Source: Mycolicibacterium porcinum (lineage in GTDB: Bacteria > Actinomycetota > Actinomycetes > Mycobacteriales > Mycobacteriaceae). Taken from it: 64,000 bases of DNA. A program made the translations under genes and the position numbers. Under the pieces are notes generated by a model. The model did not search any database. It was not told the origin of the DNA and saw only the letters and a program-made list of their open reading frames with translations. Positions within the stretch are counted from its first letter, which is position 1. The number at the start of each line of letters is the position of its first letter. This document shows, one piece after another, positions 15,677 to 25,000 of this stretch. Location: contig MVIG01000009.1 of assembly GCA_002086835.1 (NCBI GenBank), forward strand, positions 62,001 to 126,000. The letters run 5' to 3'.

Positions 15677-17875
15677 CTACTTCAGCAGCGGATCGCGGGG
15701 CAGGCCCAGGATGCGCTCGGCGATGGTGTTGCGGGTGATCTCCGATGTGCCACCGGCGATGGTCATGGCCCGGTTGCCGAGGTAGGCCCGGGTCAACTTG
15801 GGGGTCGCACCGGTCACCCCGGCCGAGCCGACCAGGTCCATGCCCAGTTCGGTCAGATGCTGGGAGTGCTCGGCCACCAGCAGCTTGGTGACGTTGCCCT
15901 CGGGCCCGGGTTCCGCGCCGGCGATCGCGCGGCTGACCCGGCGCAGGTTGAGCAGCCGCAGGGTGTGGCCCACGGCGATCACCTCGCCGGCGCGCCGCAC
16001 ATAACGGGCCCCGTCGGGATCCGCGTCGATCAGGGCCACCAGTTCGTCGGCGTCGAATCCGGTCGGCGCCGCGGAACCGCCGCCGATCGAGATGCGCTCA
16101 TTGCCCAGGGTGGCCCGCGCGACCAGCCAGCCCTTGTTCACATCGCCCACCACATCGGAGTCCGGGACGAACACGTCATCGAAGAACACCTCGTTGAAGT
16201 GGGCGTCGCCGGTCAGCCCGCGTAGCGGATTCACTGTCACCCCAGGGGCTTTCATGTCGATCGCCATCATGGTGACGCCGGCGTGCTTGGGGGCGTCGGG
16301 ATCGGTGCGCACCGTCGCCAGGCCCCACTGGCAGTGCTGGGCCAGGCTGGTCCACACCTTCTGGCCGGTGACCCGCCAGCCGCCGTCGACCTTCTTGGCC
16401 GCGGTGCGCACCGCGGCGGCATCCGAACCGGCACCGGGTTCGGAGAACAGCTGGCACCACATCACTTCTCCGCGGAGCACCGGCTCCACCCAGCGCTCGC
16501 GCTGATCATCGGTGCCGGCCTGGGCGATGGTCAGGGTCACCCAGCCCGTGATGCCCATGTCTGCTCGCTCGACTGGGCCTGATCCCCCGGTCGCTTCGCT
16601 CCTGCCCGCCGAGCCGAACTCTTCGTCGATCACCAACTGCTCCAACACATCTGCGGCCCGGCCGTACGGCTTGGGCCAGTGCGGCACCAGGTAGCCGGAG
16701 TCCACCAGGTAGTCGCGGCGCTTGTCCTCGGGCAGGGCGCGGACCGCGTCCGCGGCGTCGCGCGCGTCCTGCCGGTACCGCTCGGCTTCCTCGGGCAGCG
16801 CGAAGGACGCCCCGTGCGCCTGCCCGCTGCGTTGCCCGTCGACGACGTCGATCAGGGGGTCGGCACCGTCGCTGAGCACCGCGGCCAGCGTGCGGGCACG
16901 GCGCAGGTACAGGTGTGCGTCGTGTTCCCAGGTGAAGGCGATGCCGCCGTGGAGCTGAACGTTGGTCTGCGCACAGAAGATCTGGGCCCGGATGGCGTGG
17001 GCGGCGGCCACGGCGGCGGCGAACCAGGCTCCGTCGAGGCTGTCGGCGCGGGCCGCATCCCACACCGCGGCGGTGGTCTGTTCGGCGTCGACGAGCATGT
17101 TGGCCGCGTGGTGCTTGACGGCCTGGAAGGTGCCGATGGTGCGCCCGAACTGTTCGCGCACCTTCGCGTACTCGACGGCCATGTCGAGCGCGGCCCAGGC
17201 CACCCCGACCGCCTCGGCCGAGCCGAGGATGCGGAACACCGTGCGGGCTGCTCGGGCCGCGCCGCGCAGGATCCGGCTCTCGTCGACGCCCACGGCACGT
17301 AGGTCGACCGCGCCGATGCTGCGGGTGGTGTCGAGGGAATCCTCTGCGGTGACGGTGATTCCGTCGGCGGTGGCGTCCAGGACGACCATGTCGTCGCCGG
17401 CGGCCAGCACGAGTACCTGGGCGTCGGGTGCCCCCAGTACGGCGCGCGCCTGCCCGCCGAGGACGCCGTCCGCGCCGATGGTCACCGAACCGGCCAGCCC
17501 GAGCGCCGCCACCGTCGTACCGTCGGCGAGGCCGGGGAGCAGCTCGGCCCTGACAGAGCCCGGGGCGTAACGGTCGATGACCACCGAAGCGGACACGGTC
17601 GGCAGGAATGGGCCCGGGGACAGTTCGCGGCCGGCCACCTCGGCAACGACGGCGAGTTCGGCCAGGCCGAATCCGGAACCGCCGTACTGCTCAGCGATGG
17701 CCAGTCCGTTCCAGCCGAGTTCAGCACCGGCAGACCAGATTTCGTCGGGGTAGGTGCCGGCCTTCTCCAGCGTGGCGCGGGCGGCTGCGCGGCTGCCGAG
17801 CCGGTTCAACTGCCCGAGCGCCGCGTCGGCGAGGTACTGGTGCTCTTCGGTGATGGCCAGCGCAGACTTTGTCAT
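15677..17875 (-). CDS. fadE6: Tandem two-domain acyl-CoA dehydrogenase, FadE6-like, 732 aa
   Basis: Two acyl-CoA dehydrogenase modules in one chain: residues ~1-345 (ending in the FAD-binding QTNVQLHGGIAFTWEHD block) and ~380-732 (CQLFSEPGAGSDAAAV, GQKVWTS, then the AGGTSEITRNTIAERILG tail). Length and layout match mycobacterial FadE6 (about 731 residues). It would oxidise an acyl-CoA to the enoyl-CoA and pass electrons to ETF; chain length or a steroid side chain cannot be told. A glycine/serine-rich linker (SAGRSEATGGSGP) interrupts the start of the second module. A small palindrome precedes its ATG, and it is divergent from lipC. Confidence 0.88.
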   Translation of the reverse strand: MTKSALAITEEHQYLADAALGQLNRLGSRAAARATLEKAGTYPDEIWSAGAELGWNGLAIAEQYGGSGFGLAELAVVAEVAGRELSPGPFLPTVSASVVIDRYAPGSVRAELLPGLADGTTVAALGLAGSVTIGADGVLGGQARAVLGAPDAQVLVLAAGDDMVVLDATADGITVTAEDSLDTTRSIGAVDLRAVGVDESRILRGAARAARTVFRILGSAEAVGVAWAALDMAVEYAKVREQFGRTIGTFQAVKHHAANMLVDAEQTTAAVWDAARADSLDGAWFAAAVAAAHAIRAQIFCAQTNVQLHGGIAFTWEHDAHLYLRRARTLAAVLSDGADPLIDVVDGQRSGQAHGASFALPEEAERYRQDARDAADAVRALPEDKRRDYLVDSGYLVPHWPKPYGRAADVLEQLVIDEEFGSAGRSEATGGSGPVERADMGITGWVTLTIAQAGTDDQRERWVEPVLRGEVMWCQLFSEPGAGSDAAAVRTAAKKVDGGWRVTGQKVWTSLAQHCQWGLATVRTDPDAPKHAGVTMMAIDMKAPGVTVNPLRGLTGDAHFNEVFFDDVFVPDSDVVGDVNKGWLVARATLGNERISIGGGSAAPTGFDADELVALIDADPDGARYVRRAGEVIAVGHTLRLLNLRRVSRAIAGAEPGPEGNVTKLLVAEHSQHLTELGMDLVGSAGVTGATPKLTRAYLGNRAMTIAGGTSEITRNTIAERILGLPRDPLLK

Positions 17876-17876
17876 G

Positions 17877-17891
17877 CTTAGCGAAGCTAAG
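17877..17891. promoter_or_regulatory. Palindrome immediately upstream of the fadE6-like start
   Basis: CTTAGC-GAA-GCTAAG is a perfect 6-bp inverted repeat beginning 2 bp upstream of the start codon. It could be a repressor site or an mRNA hairpin that hides the start. No regulator gene is adjacent. Confidence 0.35.
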
Positions 17892-17998
17892 GGGGTTACG
17901 CGGATAAGTCGATGTGAGGCACGTCACAATTTGACGCCAGGTGGACAAGTCGGCGAAGTTGTCGCCTGCGCGAATACGCTGCGGGGTACGCTCGCGCA

Positions 17999-19222
17999 AT
18001 GACGGCACGACCGGATAACCGGTACCCCGCACCGACGCTCGCTGATCGAGCTCGATGGTTGCTGCACGCCAAGCCTTCCGACCACATGCTGGCTCTTAGT
18101 GTGGCATCGGCTTCGCTACCTTTGGTGGGTAAGCACCTGGAACCGTTCGGCGCCCTTACGGCGATGAGTGTGTGGGGGTTCCGCCACCTGCCCGAATTCG
18201 TCACCTCCTCGGCGAAGTCCTGGTTCACCCCGGACAACACCGAATTGCGCAAGGCCGAGCGGGAGCAGACCAACAGCATCGCGCAGGAGGCATTGCGCGG
18301 CGTGGTGTCGCCCGCTGACCTGGCCATCGACTGGCCGGCCCCGGACAACGTGGCGCCGTTGTGGCACACGTGCGAGTACCGCCGCGACGTGTACCGGACG
18401 TCGGTGCGCTACGGCGATGACCCGGCCCAGCTGCTCGATGTCTGGCGCCCCAAGCATCTGCCGACCGAGCCCGCCCCGGTGCTGTTGTTCGTGCCGGGCG
18501 GTGCCTGGGTGCACGGCGGCCGCATCCTGCAGGGCTACGCACTGCTGTCGCACCTGGCTCAGCAGGGCTGGGTATGCCTGTCGATCGACTACCGGGTGGC
18601 CCCGCATCACCGCTGGCCCCGGCACATCACCGACGTCAAGGCCGCGATCGCCTGGGCGAGGGCGAACGTCGACAAGTTCGGTGGCGACCGCAACTTCGTC
18701 GCCGTCGCGGGCTGCTCGGCCGGCGGTCACCTCGCCGCACTCGCCGGGCTCACGCCGAACAATCCGGACTTGCAGGGGAATCTGCCGGAGGGGGCCGACA
18801 CCTCGGTCGATGCCGTGGTGGGGATCTACGGGCGCTACGACTGGGAGGATCGCTCCACCGAGGAGCGGGTCCGGTTCGTCGACTTCCTGGAACGAATCGT
18901 GGTGGGACGCAAGATCGATCGCCATCCGGAGATATTCCGGCAGGCCTCCCCGATCGCTCAGATCCATCCCGACGCGCCGCCGTTCCTGGTCATCCACGGC
19001 ACCGGGGACAGTGTCATCCCGGTGGCGCAGGCCCGCAGTTTCGTCGACAAGCTCAAAGCGGTGTCACGGGCCGTGGTCAGCTACATCGAGCTGCCCGGCG
19101 CGGGGCACGCCTTCGACATGACCGACGGGGCCAGAACCGGGGCGATGGCGACAGCAATTGGCTTGTTCCTCAACCAGATTCACCGAAACCGGGCGATGGA
19201 CGAGGCCAAAGCTGTCATCTAG
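17999..19222 (+). CDS. lipC: LipC-like esterase/lipase, 407 aa
   Basis: Alpha/beta hydrolase with the oxyanion region PGGAWVHGG, nucleophile Ser240 in GCSAGG, an Asp in HGTGDSVIP and a His in GAGHAFDM. The length (about 403 residues in M. tuberculosis LipC) and the adjacent WS/DGAT gene 27 bp downstream reproduce the Rv0220-Rv0221 pair. The N-terminal ~100 residues are a helical extension typical of LipC/LipO-type proteins. It probably works with the acyltransferase on wax esters, triacylglycerol or complex lipids; the natural substrate is not established from sequence. Confidence 0.85.
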   Translation: MTARPDNRYPAPTLADRARWLLHAKPSDHMLALSVASASLPLVGKHLEPFGALTAMSVWGFRHLPEFVTSSAKSWFTPDNTELRKAEREQTNSIAQEALRGVVSPADLAIDWPAPDNVAPLWHTCEYRRDVYRTSVRYGDDPAQLLDVWRPKHLPTEPAPVLLFVPGGAWVHGGRILQGYALLSHLAQQGWVCLSIDYRVAPHHRWPRHITDVKAAIAWARANVDKFGGDRNFVAVAGCSAGGHLAALAGLTPNNPDLQGNLPEGADTSVDAVVGIYGRYDWEDRSTEERVRFVDFLERIVVGRKIDRHPEIFRQASPIAQIHPDAPPFLVIHGTGDSVIPVAQARSFVDKLKAVSRAVVSYIELPGAGHAFDMTDGARTGAMATAIGLFLNQIHRNRAMDEAKAVI

Positions 19223-19249
19223 ACGTTTCCACACCTGGGGAGGGACACC

Positions 19250-20668
19250 GTGAAGCGGTTGAGTGGGTGGGACGCGTTCCTGCTGTATACAGAGACACCC
19301 AACGTGCACATGCACACCTTGAAGATCGCGGTCATCGCGCTCGAGGACATGGGCGATCGGACGTTCGGGATCGACGAGTTCCGCGAGGTGATCCGCGGAC
19401 GGCTGCACAAGCTCGACCCGTTCCGCTATCAGCTCGTCGACATCCCCTTCAAGTTCCACCACCCGATGTGGCGGGAGAACTGCGACGTCGACCTTGAGTA
19501 CCACGTCCGGCCGTGGCGGGTCCGCGCCCCGGGCGGTCGCCGCGAACTCGATGAGGCCATCGGCGAGATCGGCAGTACCCCGCTGGACCGCAGCCGACCG
19601 CTGTGGGAGATGTACTTCGTCGAAGGCCTGGCCGACGGGCGTATCGCGGTGGTCGGCAAGATTCACCATGCCCTGGCCGACGGGGTCGCCTCGGCGAATC
19701 TCCTGGCCCGCGGGATGGATCTGCGCGACGGCCCGGACCGCGACGACGACTCGTACGCCACCGATCCGGCGCCCACCAAGACCGAGCTGGTGCGCTCGGC
19801 GTTCGCCGATCACATGCGTCAGCTCGGCCGGTTGCCCGGGACCGTGCGGTACACGGCCAAGGGGTTCGGACGGGTTCGGCGCAGCAGCCGCAAGCTGTCT
19901 CCCGAATTGACCCGGCCGTTCACCCCGCCGCCCAGCTTCATGAACCACATCCTCGATGAGAAGCGCCTGTTCGCCACGGCCACACTGGCGTTGGCTGACG
20001 TCAAGGAGACCAGCAAGAAGCTCGGGGTGACCATCAACGACCTGGTGCTGGCCATGTCGTCGGGAGCGCTGCGGACCTTGTCGCTCAAGTACGACGGCAA
20101 GGCCGACCATCCGCTGCTGGCCTCGGTGCCGATGAGCTTCGACTTCTCGCCGGACCGCATCTCTGGCAACCGGTTCAGCGGTGTGCTGGTGGCACTGCCG
20201 GTGGATGTCGCCGACACGGCCGAGCGGGTGCGCAAGGCGCACGACGCTGCCGCCCTGGCCAAGGAAAGCCATCAGCTGATCGGCCCGGAACTGATCGCGC
20301 GCTGGGCCGCCTACATGCCGCCGGCGCCGGTCGAGGCAGCGTTCAAATGGCTGTCCCATCAGGACGGGCAGAACAAGGTGCTCAACCTCAACATCTCCAA
20401 CGTGCCCGGTCCACGGGAACGCGGCAAGGTCGGCGGCGCCACGGTCACCGAGATCTACTCGGTGGGGCCGATCACCACCGGCAGCGGGCTGAACATCACG
20501 GTGTGGAGCTATGTGGATCAGCTCAACATCTCGGTGCTCTCCGACGATGCCACGGTCGACGATCCGCATGAGGTGACCGATGGCATGGTCGAGGAGTTCC
20601 GGGAAATCCGCAGGGTGGCAGGACTTTCAGACAAGCTGACCGTCGTCGAGTCCGCGATGCCGCAGTAA
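19250..20668 (+). CDS. Wax ester synthase/diacylglycerol acyltransferase (WS/DGAT), Rv0221-like, 472 aa
   Basis: The catalytic HHxxxDG motif is intact (HHALADG, residues 139-145), as is the PLDxxRPLW segment (111-119) and the C-terminal NISNVPGPR motif. It would esterify fatty acyl-CoA to diacylglycerol or an alcohol for storage lipid. GTG 19250 sits 8 bp after GGGGAGGGA, a good ribosome site. It is cotranscribed with lipC. Length is normal for the family. Confidence 0.94.
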   Translation: MKRLSGWDAFLLYTETPNVHMHTLKIAVIALEDMGDRTFGIDEFREVIRGRLHKLDPFRYQLVDIPFKFHHPMWRENCDVDLEYHVRPWRVRAPGGRRELDEAIGEIGSTPLDRSRPLWEMYFVEGLADGRIAVVGKIHHALADGVASANLLARGMDLRDGPDRDDDSYATDPAPTKTELVRSAFADHMRQLGRLPGTVRYTAKGFGRVRRSSRKLSPELTRPFTPPPSFMNHILDEKRLFATATLALADVKETSKKLGVTINDLVLAMSSGALRTLSLKYDGKADHPLLASVPMSFDFSPDRISGNRFSGVLVALPVDVADTAERVRKAHDAAALAKESHQLIGPELIARWAAYMPPAPVEAAFKWLSHQDGQNKVLNLNISNVPGPRERGKVGGATVTEIYSVGPITTGSGLNITVWSYVDQLNISVLSDDATVDDPHEVTDGMVEEFREIRRVAGLSDKLTVVESAMPQ

Positions 20669-20683
20669 CTCTCCCTGCACCGC

Positions 20684-20739
20684 GAGCGTGCGTGTTTGCC
20701 GCCGACACACCGCGCAACTGCGACAGTTTCTGCACGCTC
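20684..20739. terminator. Intergenic hairpin after the WS/DGAT gene
   Basis: GAGCGTGC (20684-20691) pairs with GCACGCTC (20732-20739) around a 40-base loop that itself contains CGCCGACAC. A related GAGCGTGCG...GTGTCGGCG element occurs after the R2lox gene (61622-61662), so this may be a recurring mycobacterial terminator type. Confidence 0.45.
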
Positions 20740-20798
20740 ACGGTCTCGCAGGCGGATCGATATTCCCACAGAACCAGGCGAGCGGAAGGATTCGACCC

Positions 20799-21554
20799 GT
20801 GGACATCCGTGACTCGGAGACCGGTGATCTCGCCGAACTGAAAGAGGAGATCAGGCTTCGATTGGTCGCCGGCTTCTGGGATTATGACGACCTGCTCGAA
20901 TGGGCGTCGGATTCCGAAGTCGTGCAGCCCGACGATGCGGCCGGCCTGGTGCGATCGATGTGGGATGAGCGGGTGGCCGAGCAAGCCGCGTGGACGGACA
21001 CCGGTGATTACGGTCGGCTGAAGGACACCTTCACTCAGTTGGAGTCCGAGGGCATCTTGTCCCGGATGTGTTTCTCGTGCTGCGTGACCTGTGCGACCAG
21101 CGAGATCGACGACGAGCGCACCCTCCACCCGAATCCACCGGACTGGTATCGCTACCGCGAGTGGGCCTACACCTACTTCCACGAGCAAGATGCCCTGCGG
21201 CTGGGAGAATCCCCACCGCGACTCATCCTGGGGTACAGCTCTTTTCGTGCACATCCGGACCTGCCGGAGGCGTTGGTGCAGGCATCCTATGACGGCGACG
21301 CAGCTGCAGCCGAGGAGGTCAAGGAGCGGACCGAAACGATGGTCGGTCGGCGCATCGTCGCAGTCGCTGAGAGTTTCGGTCTGACCACGGCTTGGTCGGG
21401 GTCACGTCACGAACGAATCGAGGTGGAGATCAACGAGTGGCGCAAGCCGTTGTCACCCCGCGCACCTCTGGTGGCCCAGGTGGAGAGAGCGAGCTGGCCC
21501 GCACCAGTGCGCTGGCTCGGAACTCTACTGAAACCACGCAACGGCAATCTCTGA
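20799..21554 (+). CDS. DUF6891-like protein, 251 aa
   Basis: The pattern FSCCVTCATSEIDDE followed by REWAYTYFHEQDA and LILGYSSF fits the DUF6891 family, whose members carry a CC..C cluster and a tyrosine-rich strand. Function is unknown. GTG 20799 has GGAAGGA eight bases upstream; an earlier in-frame start would run into the hairpin after the WS/DGAT gene. It is the first gene to the right of the Rv0221-like gene and may mark the left edge of the accessory region. Confidence 0.7.
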   Translation: MDIRDSETGDLAELKEEIRLRLVAGFWDYDDLLEWASDSEVVQPDDAAGLVRSMWDERVAEQAAWTDTGDYGRLKDTFTQLESEGILSRMCFSCCVTCATSEIDDERTLHPNPPDWYRYREWAYTYFHEQDALRLGESPPRLILGYSSFRAHPDLPEALVQASYDGDAAAAEEVKERTETMVGRRIVAVAESFGLTTAWSGSRHERIEVEINEWRKPLSPRAPLVAQVERASWPAPVRWLGTLLKPRNGNL

Positions 21555-21606
21555 CGGGCCCCCTTTACACAAGCTGACGTTGCCGATTCAGCTGAACGGT
21601 CCGGTG

Positions 21607-22428
21607 TCAGAGAACCACGGCAAGTAGCGATGCCGCGGCTTCGGAAAGTTGTTTGTCACCGTGTAATTCGGCACGCTCGCGACCCTGCTCCGCGGAGATG
21701 CCGCGGCTGGCCAGTCGCCACAGCGTGTCCTGATCCATGCGCACCACCGCTGCCGGGCCGGGAACAGATCCGGCAGCCAGATCCCACTGCGCACCGTCGG
21801 AGATCAGTGCCCACTGTCCGCCGGCCGGACCGGTGACGTCGAATCCCACTGCGGTGCCTGCCGGCCGCGGATGCTCGCGCAACGCGAAGGGCACCGCATG
21901 CAGGAACGCGACCACCACCGGATTGAGCAGGCGGGGTTCGTCAGCGCCCGGTTCGGACACCGCGTCGCGTATCTGCTGTTGATGGACCCAATACTCGGTG
22001 TAGTCCCGCGCGATGTCGAGCCAGGCCGGGCTGGTCGTGGCACCGGCCCAGGAAACGTTGAGGTGTGCCGGCCCATCCAGTTCGATGTCCGCCCACACCG
22101 CATCCAGTTGCGGACCCAGGTGGGCCAGCATGTCGATCATGGTGGCCGGGCTGCACTGGCGCATTGCCCGGACGAACTCGTTGTTGACTCGGGCCAGGTA
22201 GGTCGGCAGCGTCTCGTCATCGGCGAATACCGCACCGCTGAACCCGTCGCGGCTGCTGCCCGACAGGCGCCGCAGGTAGTCGTTGAGGATGTGCGCCACG
22301 ATGTCGTGCACCGTCCACCCCGGGCACACCGTCGGCCTGGCCCAGTCCGCCGGCGGCAGGCTTCCCAGCATGGTCAGCAGGGCCTGTCGTTCCACCGGAA
22401 ACAACTGGCGGACATCGAGTCGGATCAT
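21607..22428 (-). CDS. Mycothiol-dependent maleylpyruvate isomerase-family (DinB-like) protein, 273 aa
   Basis: N-terminal DinB-fold domain with the MDMPI pattern: CPGWTVHDIVAHI (His40-region metal ligand), then DYTEYWVHQQQIRD carrying the second histidine. The C-terminal ~90 residues are an SCP2-like domain (VGFDVTGPAGGQW). Such proteins use mycothiol or act as thiol-dependent transferases/isomerases. It is the last gene of the minus-strand oxygenase cluster, 40 bp after the TauD-type gene, so it may isomerise a ring-cleavage product or conjugate a reactive product. The substrate is unknown. Confidence 0.82.
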   Translation of the reverse strand: MIRLDVRQLFPVERQALLTMLGSLPPADWARPTVCPGWTVHDIVAHILNDYLRRLSGSSRDGFSGAVFADDETLPTYLARVNNEFVRAMRQCSPATMIDMLAHLGPQLDAVWADIELDGPAHLNVSWAGATTSPAWLDIARDYTEYWVHQQQIRDAVSEPGADEPRLLNPVVVAFLHAVPFALREHPRPAGTAVGFDVTGPAGGQWALISDGAQWDLAAGSVPGPAAVVRMDQDTLWRLASRGISAEQGRERAELHGDKQLSEAAASLLAVVL

Positions 22429-22468
22429 GACGTCAAGCTAGCGGGTGAGTACCCGAGGACGCTCCTGG

Positions 22469-23314
22469 TTATTGGATCGGCTCGTCGCCCAGCACCGTGG
22501 TGCGCAGCATGTGCCGCGGCGAGTTCGGTTCGTAGGGCGCCGCGCGGTGCAGCACCCCCTGGTTGTCCCAGACGACGGTGTCACCGACCGACCACGTGTG
22601 GCGGTACACCTTGTCGGGGGTGGTGGCATGGGCCAGGAGTTCGGCGAGCAGCACCCGCCCCTCGTCGCGGTCCATGCCGACGATGTAATCAGCCGAAGCG
22701 CCCAGTACCAAGGACTTTCGCCCGTTGCGGTGTGTCCACACCAGCGGGTTCTCGTGCGTCGGCCGCGCCGCCCACCGCTGCTGTTGCTCAGGTGTGGGGT
22801 CGGGATAGACGCGCCGTTGCGAGGCCTCCAGTGAATGCACCACGCGTAGCGCTCCGTAGTGCTCCTTCTCGGCGTCGGTGAGGGATTCGTAGGCGGCGTA
22901 GGCGTTGGCGAACTCGGTTTCCCCTCCGCGGGCGGCAACCTCGACCGCCGACAGCACGGTGGCCTTCTGCGGGCATTCGTCGTGCATGGGGGTGCAACCG
23001 TCGATATGCCAGTCGAATGTCGCCTTGAGGTATTCGGCAGCCTTGTTCTTTGTCCGGTCCAGGGTGATCGGGTAGATGCCCGAGACAGGGTGATGGCCAT
23101 CTGCCGAGCGATCGATCTCGCCCAGGCGCTGGGAGAAGGCCACTTGGGCTTCGGGATTCAGGTGCAGGCCGTGGAAGACCAGCACACCGTTGTCTTCCAG
23201 GGCGTCCAGCACCGCGGCCCCCAAGCTGTCATCGGTGGCCAGCCGTTCGGGGTCGACGCCGACGACCTCGGCTCCCACCGAGGTGGTCAGCTTGTTGATG
23301 GTCAGCACACTCAT
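22469..23314 (-). CDS. TauD/TfdA-family Fe(II)/2-oxoglutarate dioxygenase, 281 aa
   Basis: The metal-binding HxD is His103-Ile-Asp105 (DWHIDG) and the distal His is His256 (QGVLHRAAPY), followed by an Arg for 2-oxoglutarate (SPRHMLRTTV). All ligands are intact. It would hydroxylate an unactivated carbon using O2 and 2-oxoglutarate. It lies 28 bp downstream of the small Rieske-linked protein gene and is surely in the same operon. The substrate is unknown; TfdA- and TauD-like members act on aryl ethers and sulfonates. Confidence 0.92.
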   Translation of the reverse strand: MSVLTINKLTTSVGAEVVGVDPERLATDDSLGAAVLDALEDNGVLVFHGLHLNPEAQVAFSQRLGEIDRSADGHHPVSGIYPITLDRTKNKAAEYLKATFDWHIDGCTPMHDECPQKATVLSAVEVAARGGETEFANAYAAYESLTDAEKEHYGALRVVHSLEASQRRVYPDPTPEQQQRWAARPTHENPLVWTHRNGRKSLVLGASADYIVGMDRDEGRVLLAELLAHATTPDKVYRHTWSVGDTVVWDNQGVLHRAAPYEPNSPRHMLRTTVLGDEPIQ

Positions 23315-23342
23315 CGGGTGCGTCCTTTCGGTGTTCGGGATG

Positions 23343-23678
23343 CTAGGGCCGTGGTTCGCCCGTGCGGATCATCACGGCATCGGCGGAGTCGGTCGGGGCC
23401 GGTTGATGCATGATCTCCACCGACATGGCCACCATGATCAGCGAATAGATCAGGTGCAGCAGGTTCAGCGCATCGTCGGGCACGTCGTCCAGCGGGAACT
23501 TGTCGCAGTACTCGATCGCCTCCTCGAGGCGGGGGAAGAAGGCGTCGTAGAACTCGTGCATTTCGGGCATCGTGCTGGCGAGTCGACGCTCCCAGCGTTC
23601 GGTCTCCGTTGGTAGACACCAGATCTCGGCGTAGGGCTCCAGTTCGGCGAAAGCGCTCGGCAGTCGGGGCGAGGTCAT
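23343..23678 (-). CDS. Rieske-associated small protein A, unknown family, 111 aa
   Basis: I do not recognise this family. It is soluble, mostly helical and acidic, with a core of WCLP, RLASTMPEM, FYDAFFPR, EEAIEYCDKF, LDDVPDD and NLLHLIYS. About half of its positions are identical by eye to the protein at 28639-28968. Each copy directly follows a Rieske oxygenase gene; here the start overlaps the oxygenase stop by 4 bp (ATGA). That repeated pairing suggests a dedicated partner, such as an oxygenase small subunit, assembly factor or electron-transfer adaptor. The two shared cysteines (WC, YC) are candidates for function. Confidence 0.8.
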   Translation of the reverse strand: MTSPRLPSAFAELEPYAEIWCLPTETERWERRLASTMPEMHEFYDAFFPRLEEAIEYCDKFPLDDVPDDALNLLHLIYSLIMVAMSVEIMHQPAPTDSADAVMIRTGEPRP

Positions 23679-24946
23679 CGAGATGCTCCCGCCGGTGTGC
23701 GTTCACGCTGATGGTCCTCGACCCAGTCGACCGCCATCTTGTGCAGATGGCGCACCAGGATCTCCTGGTCGTTGAGCGGGAAGTCGTCGATGACGTCGTA
23801 CTCGAGCGCGGCCTGGGTTCCGCCGAGCATGCCGGCGTCCTGCAGGGCGAACTCCTTGAGCACCACCGCGGCCACCTCGTGTTCGATCCGCTCCCGCACG
23901 GTGCGGGCCGGATGGAAATAGGTGAATGCCTCGAAGCGGTGGGTGTTGTGTGAGGTCGGCCAGTAGCGATACAGCAGGTACCAGCCGCCGTAGATCAGGA
24001 TCTCCAGGTTGGGGAAGATCTGGAAGTTGCTGATGCCCCAGGGTTCGATGTTGCCGGGGTTGAGCCCGGGCGGAAGCTCGCCGAGGTCCGGGGTCCGCCA
24101 CGGACCCACCAGCCCGCTCTGGGTGGCCCGCTCGATCGGGTACATGTACTCCGGCGCCAGCAGCCATCGCCGGGTACCGGCGGTGGAGACCAGCCGGTGT
24201 GGCCCGTCGAGCTGAAAGTGTCCACAGGTGAAGCCGGCGTTGGGATCTCGGACCTCGGGCGGCACCTGCTGGGTGTGCAGCGACGGTACGTGGTAGTACT
24301 CCTGGAAGGCGTCGGCGAAGATCTTCCAGTTGCTGTTGTTGTGCGCGACCCAGTCGTAGCGTTCGGTGAGTTTTCCGAACGGGTAGTCGTCGAGTGCGGT
24401 GACCATGGGGCCGAGGAACTCACGCAGGGTCTGGCGCGGCTCGCGGTCGAAGTTGACGAACACGAATCCGGCCCATACCTCGCAGTGCACCGCCACCAGG
24501 CCGTAGTCGGCGGTATCCAGGCCGCTGAAGCGGTCCGCGTCGGGGAGCGATGTCAGCGTTCCGTCAAGGCTGTAACGCCATCCGCAGTGCGGGCATTCGA
24601 ACTCCGCTCCGGTGCTGCGTAATTCGGTGGCGCGGAAGTCGGGGTGTACCAGCGTGTGACCGCGCCGGCGGCACAGGTTGTGGAAGGCGCGGATCTCGCC
24701 GTCGCGGTCCTTCACCAGCAGCAGCGAGGCGTCGGCGGCCTCGATCTGCCGGGTGATGTAGCTGCCGGTCTCGGGCGTCTCCTCGACCCGGCTGATGTTG
24801 AGCCAGGCCCGTTTGAAGATCGCCTCCTGCTCCAGCGCGTAGAACTCGTCGGAGATGGAGTCCCGGAACGGGATCGGCCCGGTACCCAGATCCGGGTAGT
24901 GCTCGGTCCAGGATCCCTCAGCCGGCTTGGGCCACTTGGTTGCCAT
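23675..24946 (-). CDS. Rieske-type oxygenase alpha subunit homologue with altered cluster ligands, 423 aa
   Basis: Full-length ring-hydroxylating-oxygenase alpha subunit. The mononuclear iron site is normal (NWKIFADAFQEYYHVPSLH, His219 and His224). The Rieske site is not: where C-x-H and C-x2-H are expected it reads C92-R-R94-RG and C118-P-H-C121-GW, so both histidine ligands are lost, with His119 and Cys121 shifted relative to the motif. I checked this on the nucleotides; the frame is continuous and coding on both sides. It may bind an all-cysteine-like or degraded cluster, or another metal. It is followed by small protein A and preceded by an SDR. Confidence 0.85.
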   Translation of the reverse strand: MATKWPKPAEGSWTEHYPDLGTGPIPFRDSISDEFYALEQEAIFKRAWLNISRVEETPETGSYITRQIEAADASLLLVKDRDGEIRAFHNLCRRRGHTLVHPDFRATELRSTGAEFECPHCGWRYSLDGTLTSLPDADRFSGLDTADYGLVAVHCEVWAGFVFVNFDREPRQTLREFLGPMVTALDDYPFGKLTERYDWVAHNNSNWKIFADAFQEYYHVPSLHTQQVPPEVRDPNAGFTCGHFQLDGPHRLVSTAGTRRWLLAPEYMYPIERATQSGLVGPWRTPDLGELPPGLNPGNIEPWGISNFQIFPNLEILIYGGWYLLYRYWPTSHNTHRFEAFTYFHPARTVRERIEHEVAAVVLKEFALQDAGMLGGTQAALEYDVIDDFPLNDQEILVRHLHKMAVDWVEDHQRERTPAGASR

Positions 24947-25000
24947 GTGAACCTCCGTGTGAGTAGTGGGTTCTGGGATTGTTCGGACGGGAATCGGCCG

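Noticed and set aside
16560..16620. Suspected small insertion in the fadE6-like linker (GAGCGAAGCG-type palindromic stretch)
   Set aside because: It keeps the reading frame and may simply be a flexible Gly/Ser linker; no flanking duplication was seen.
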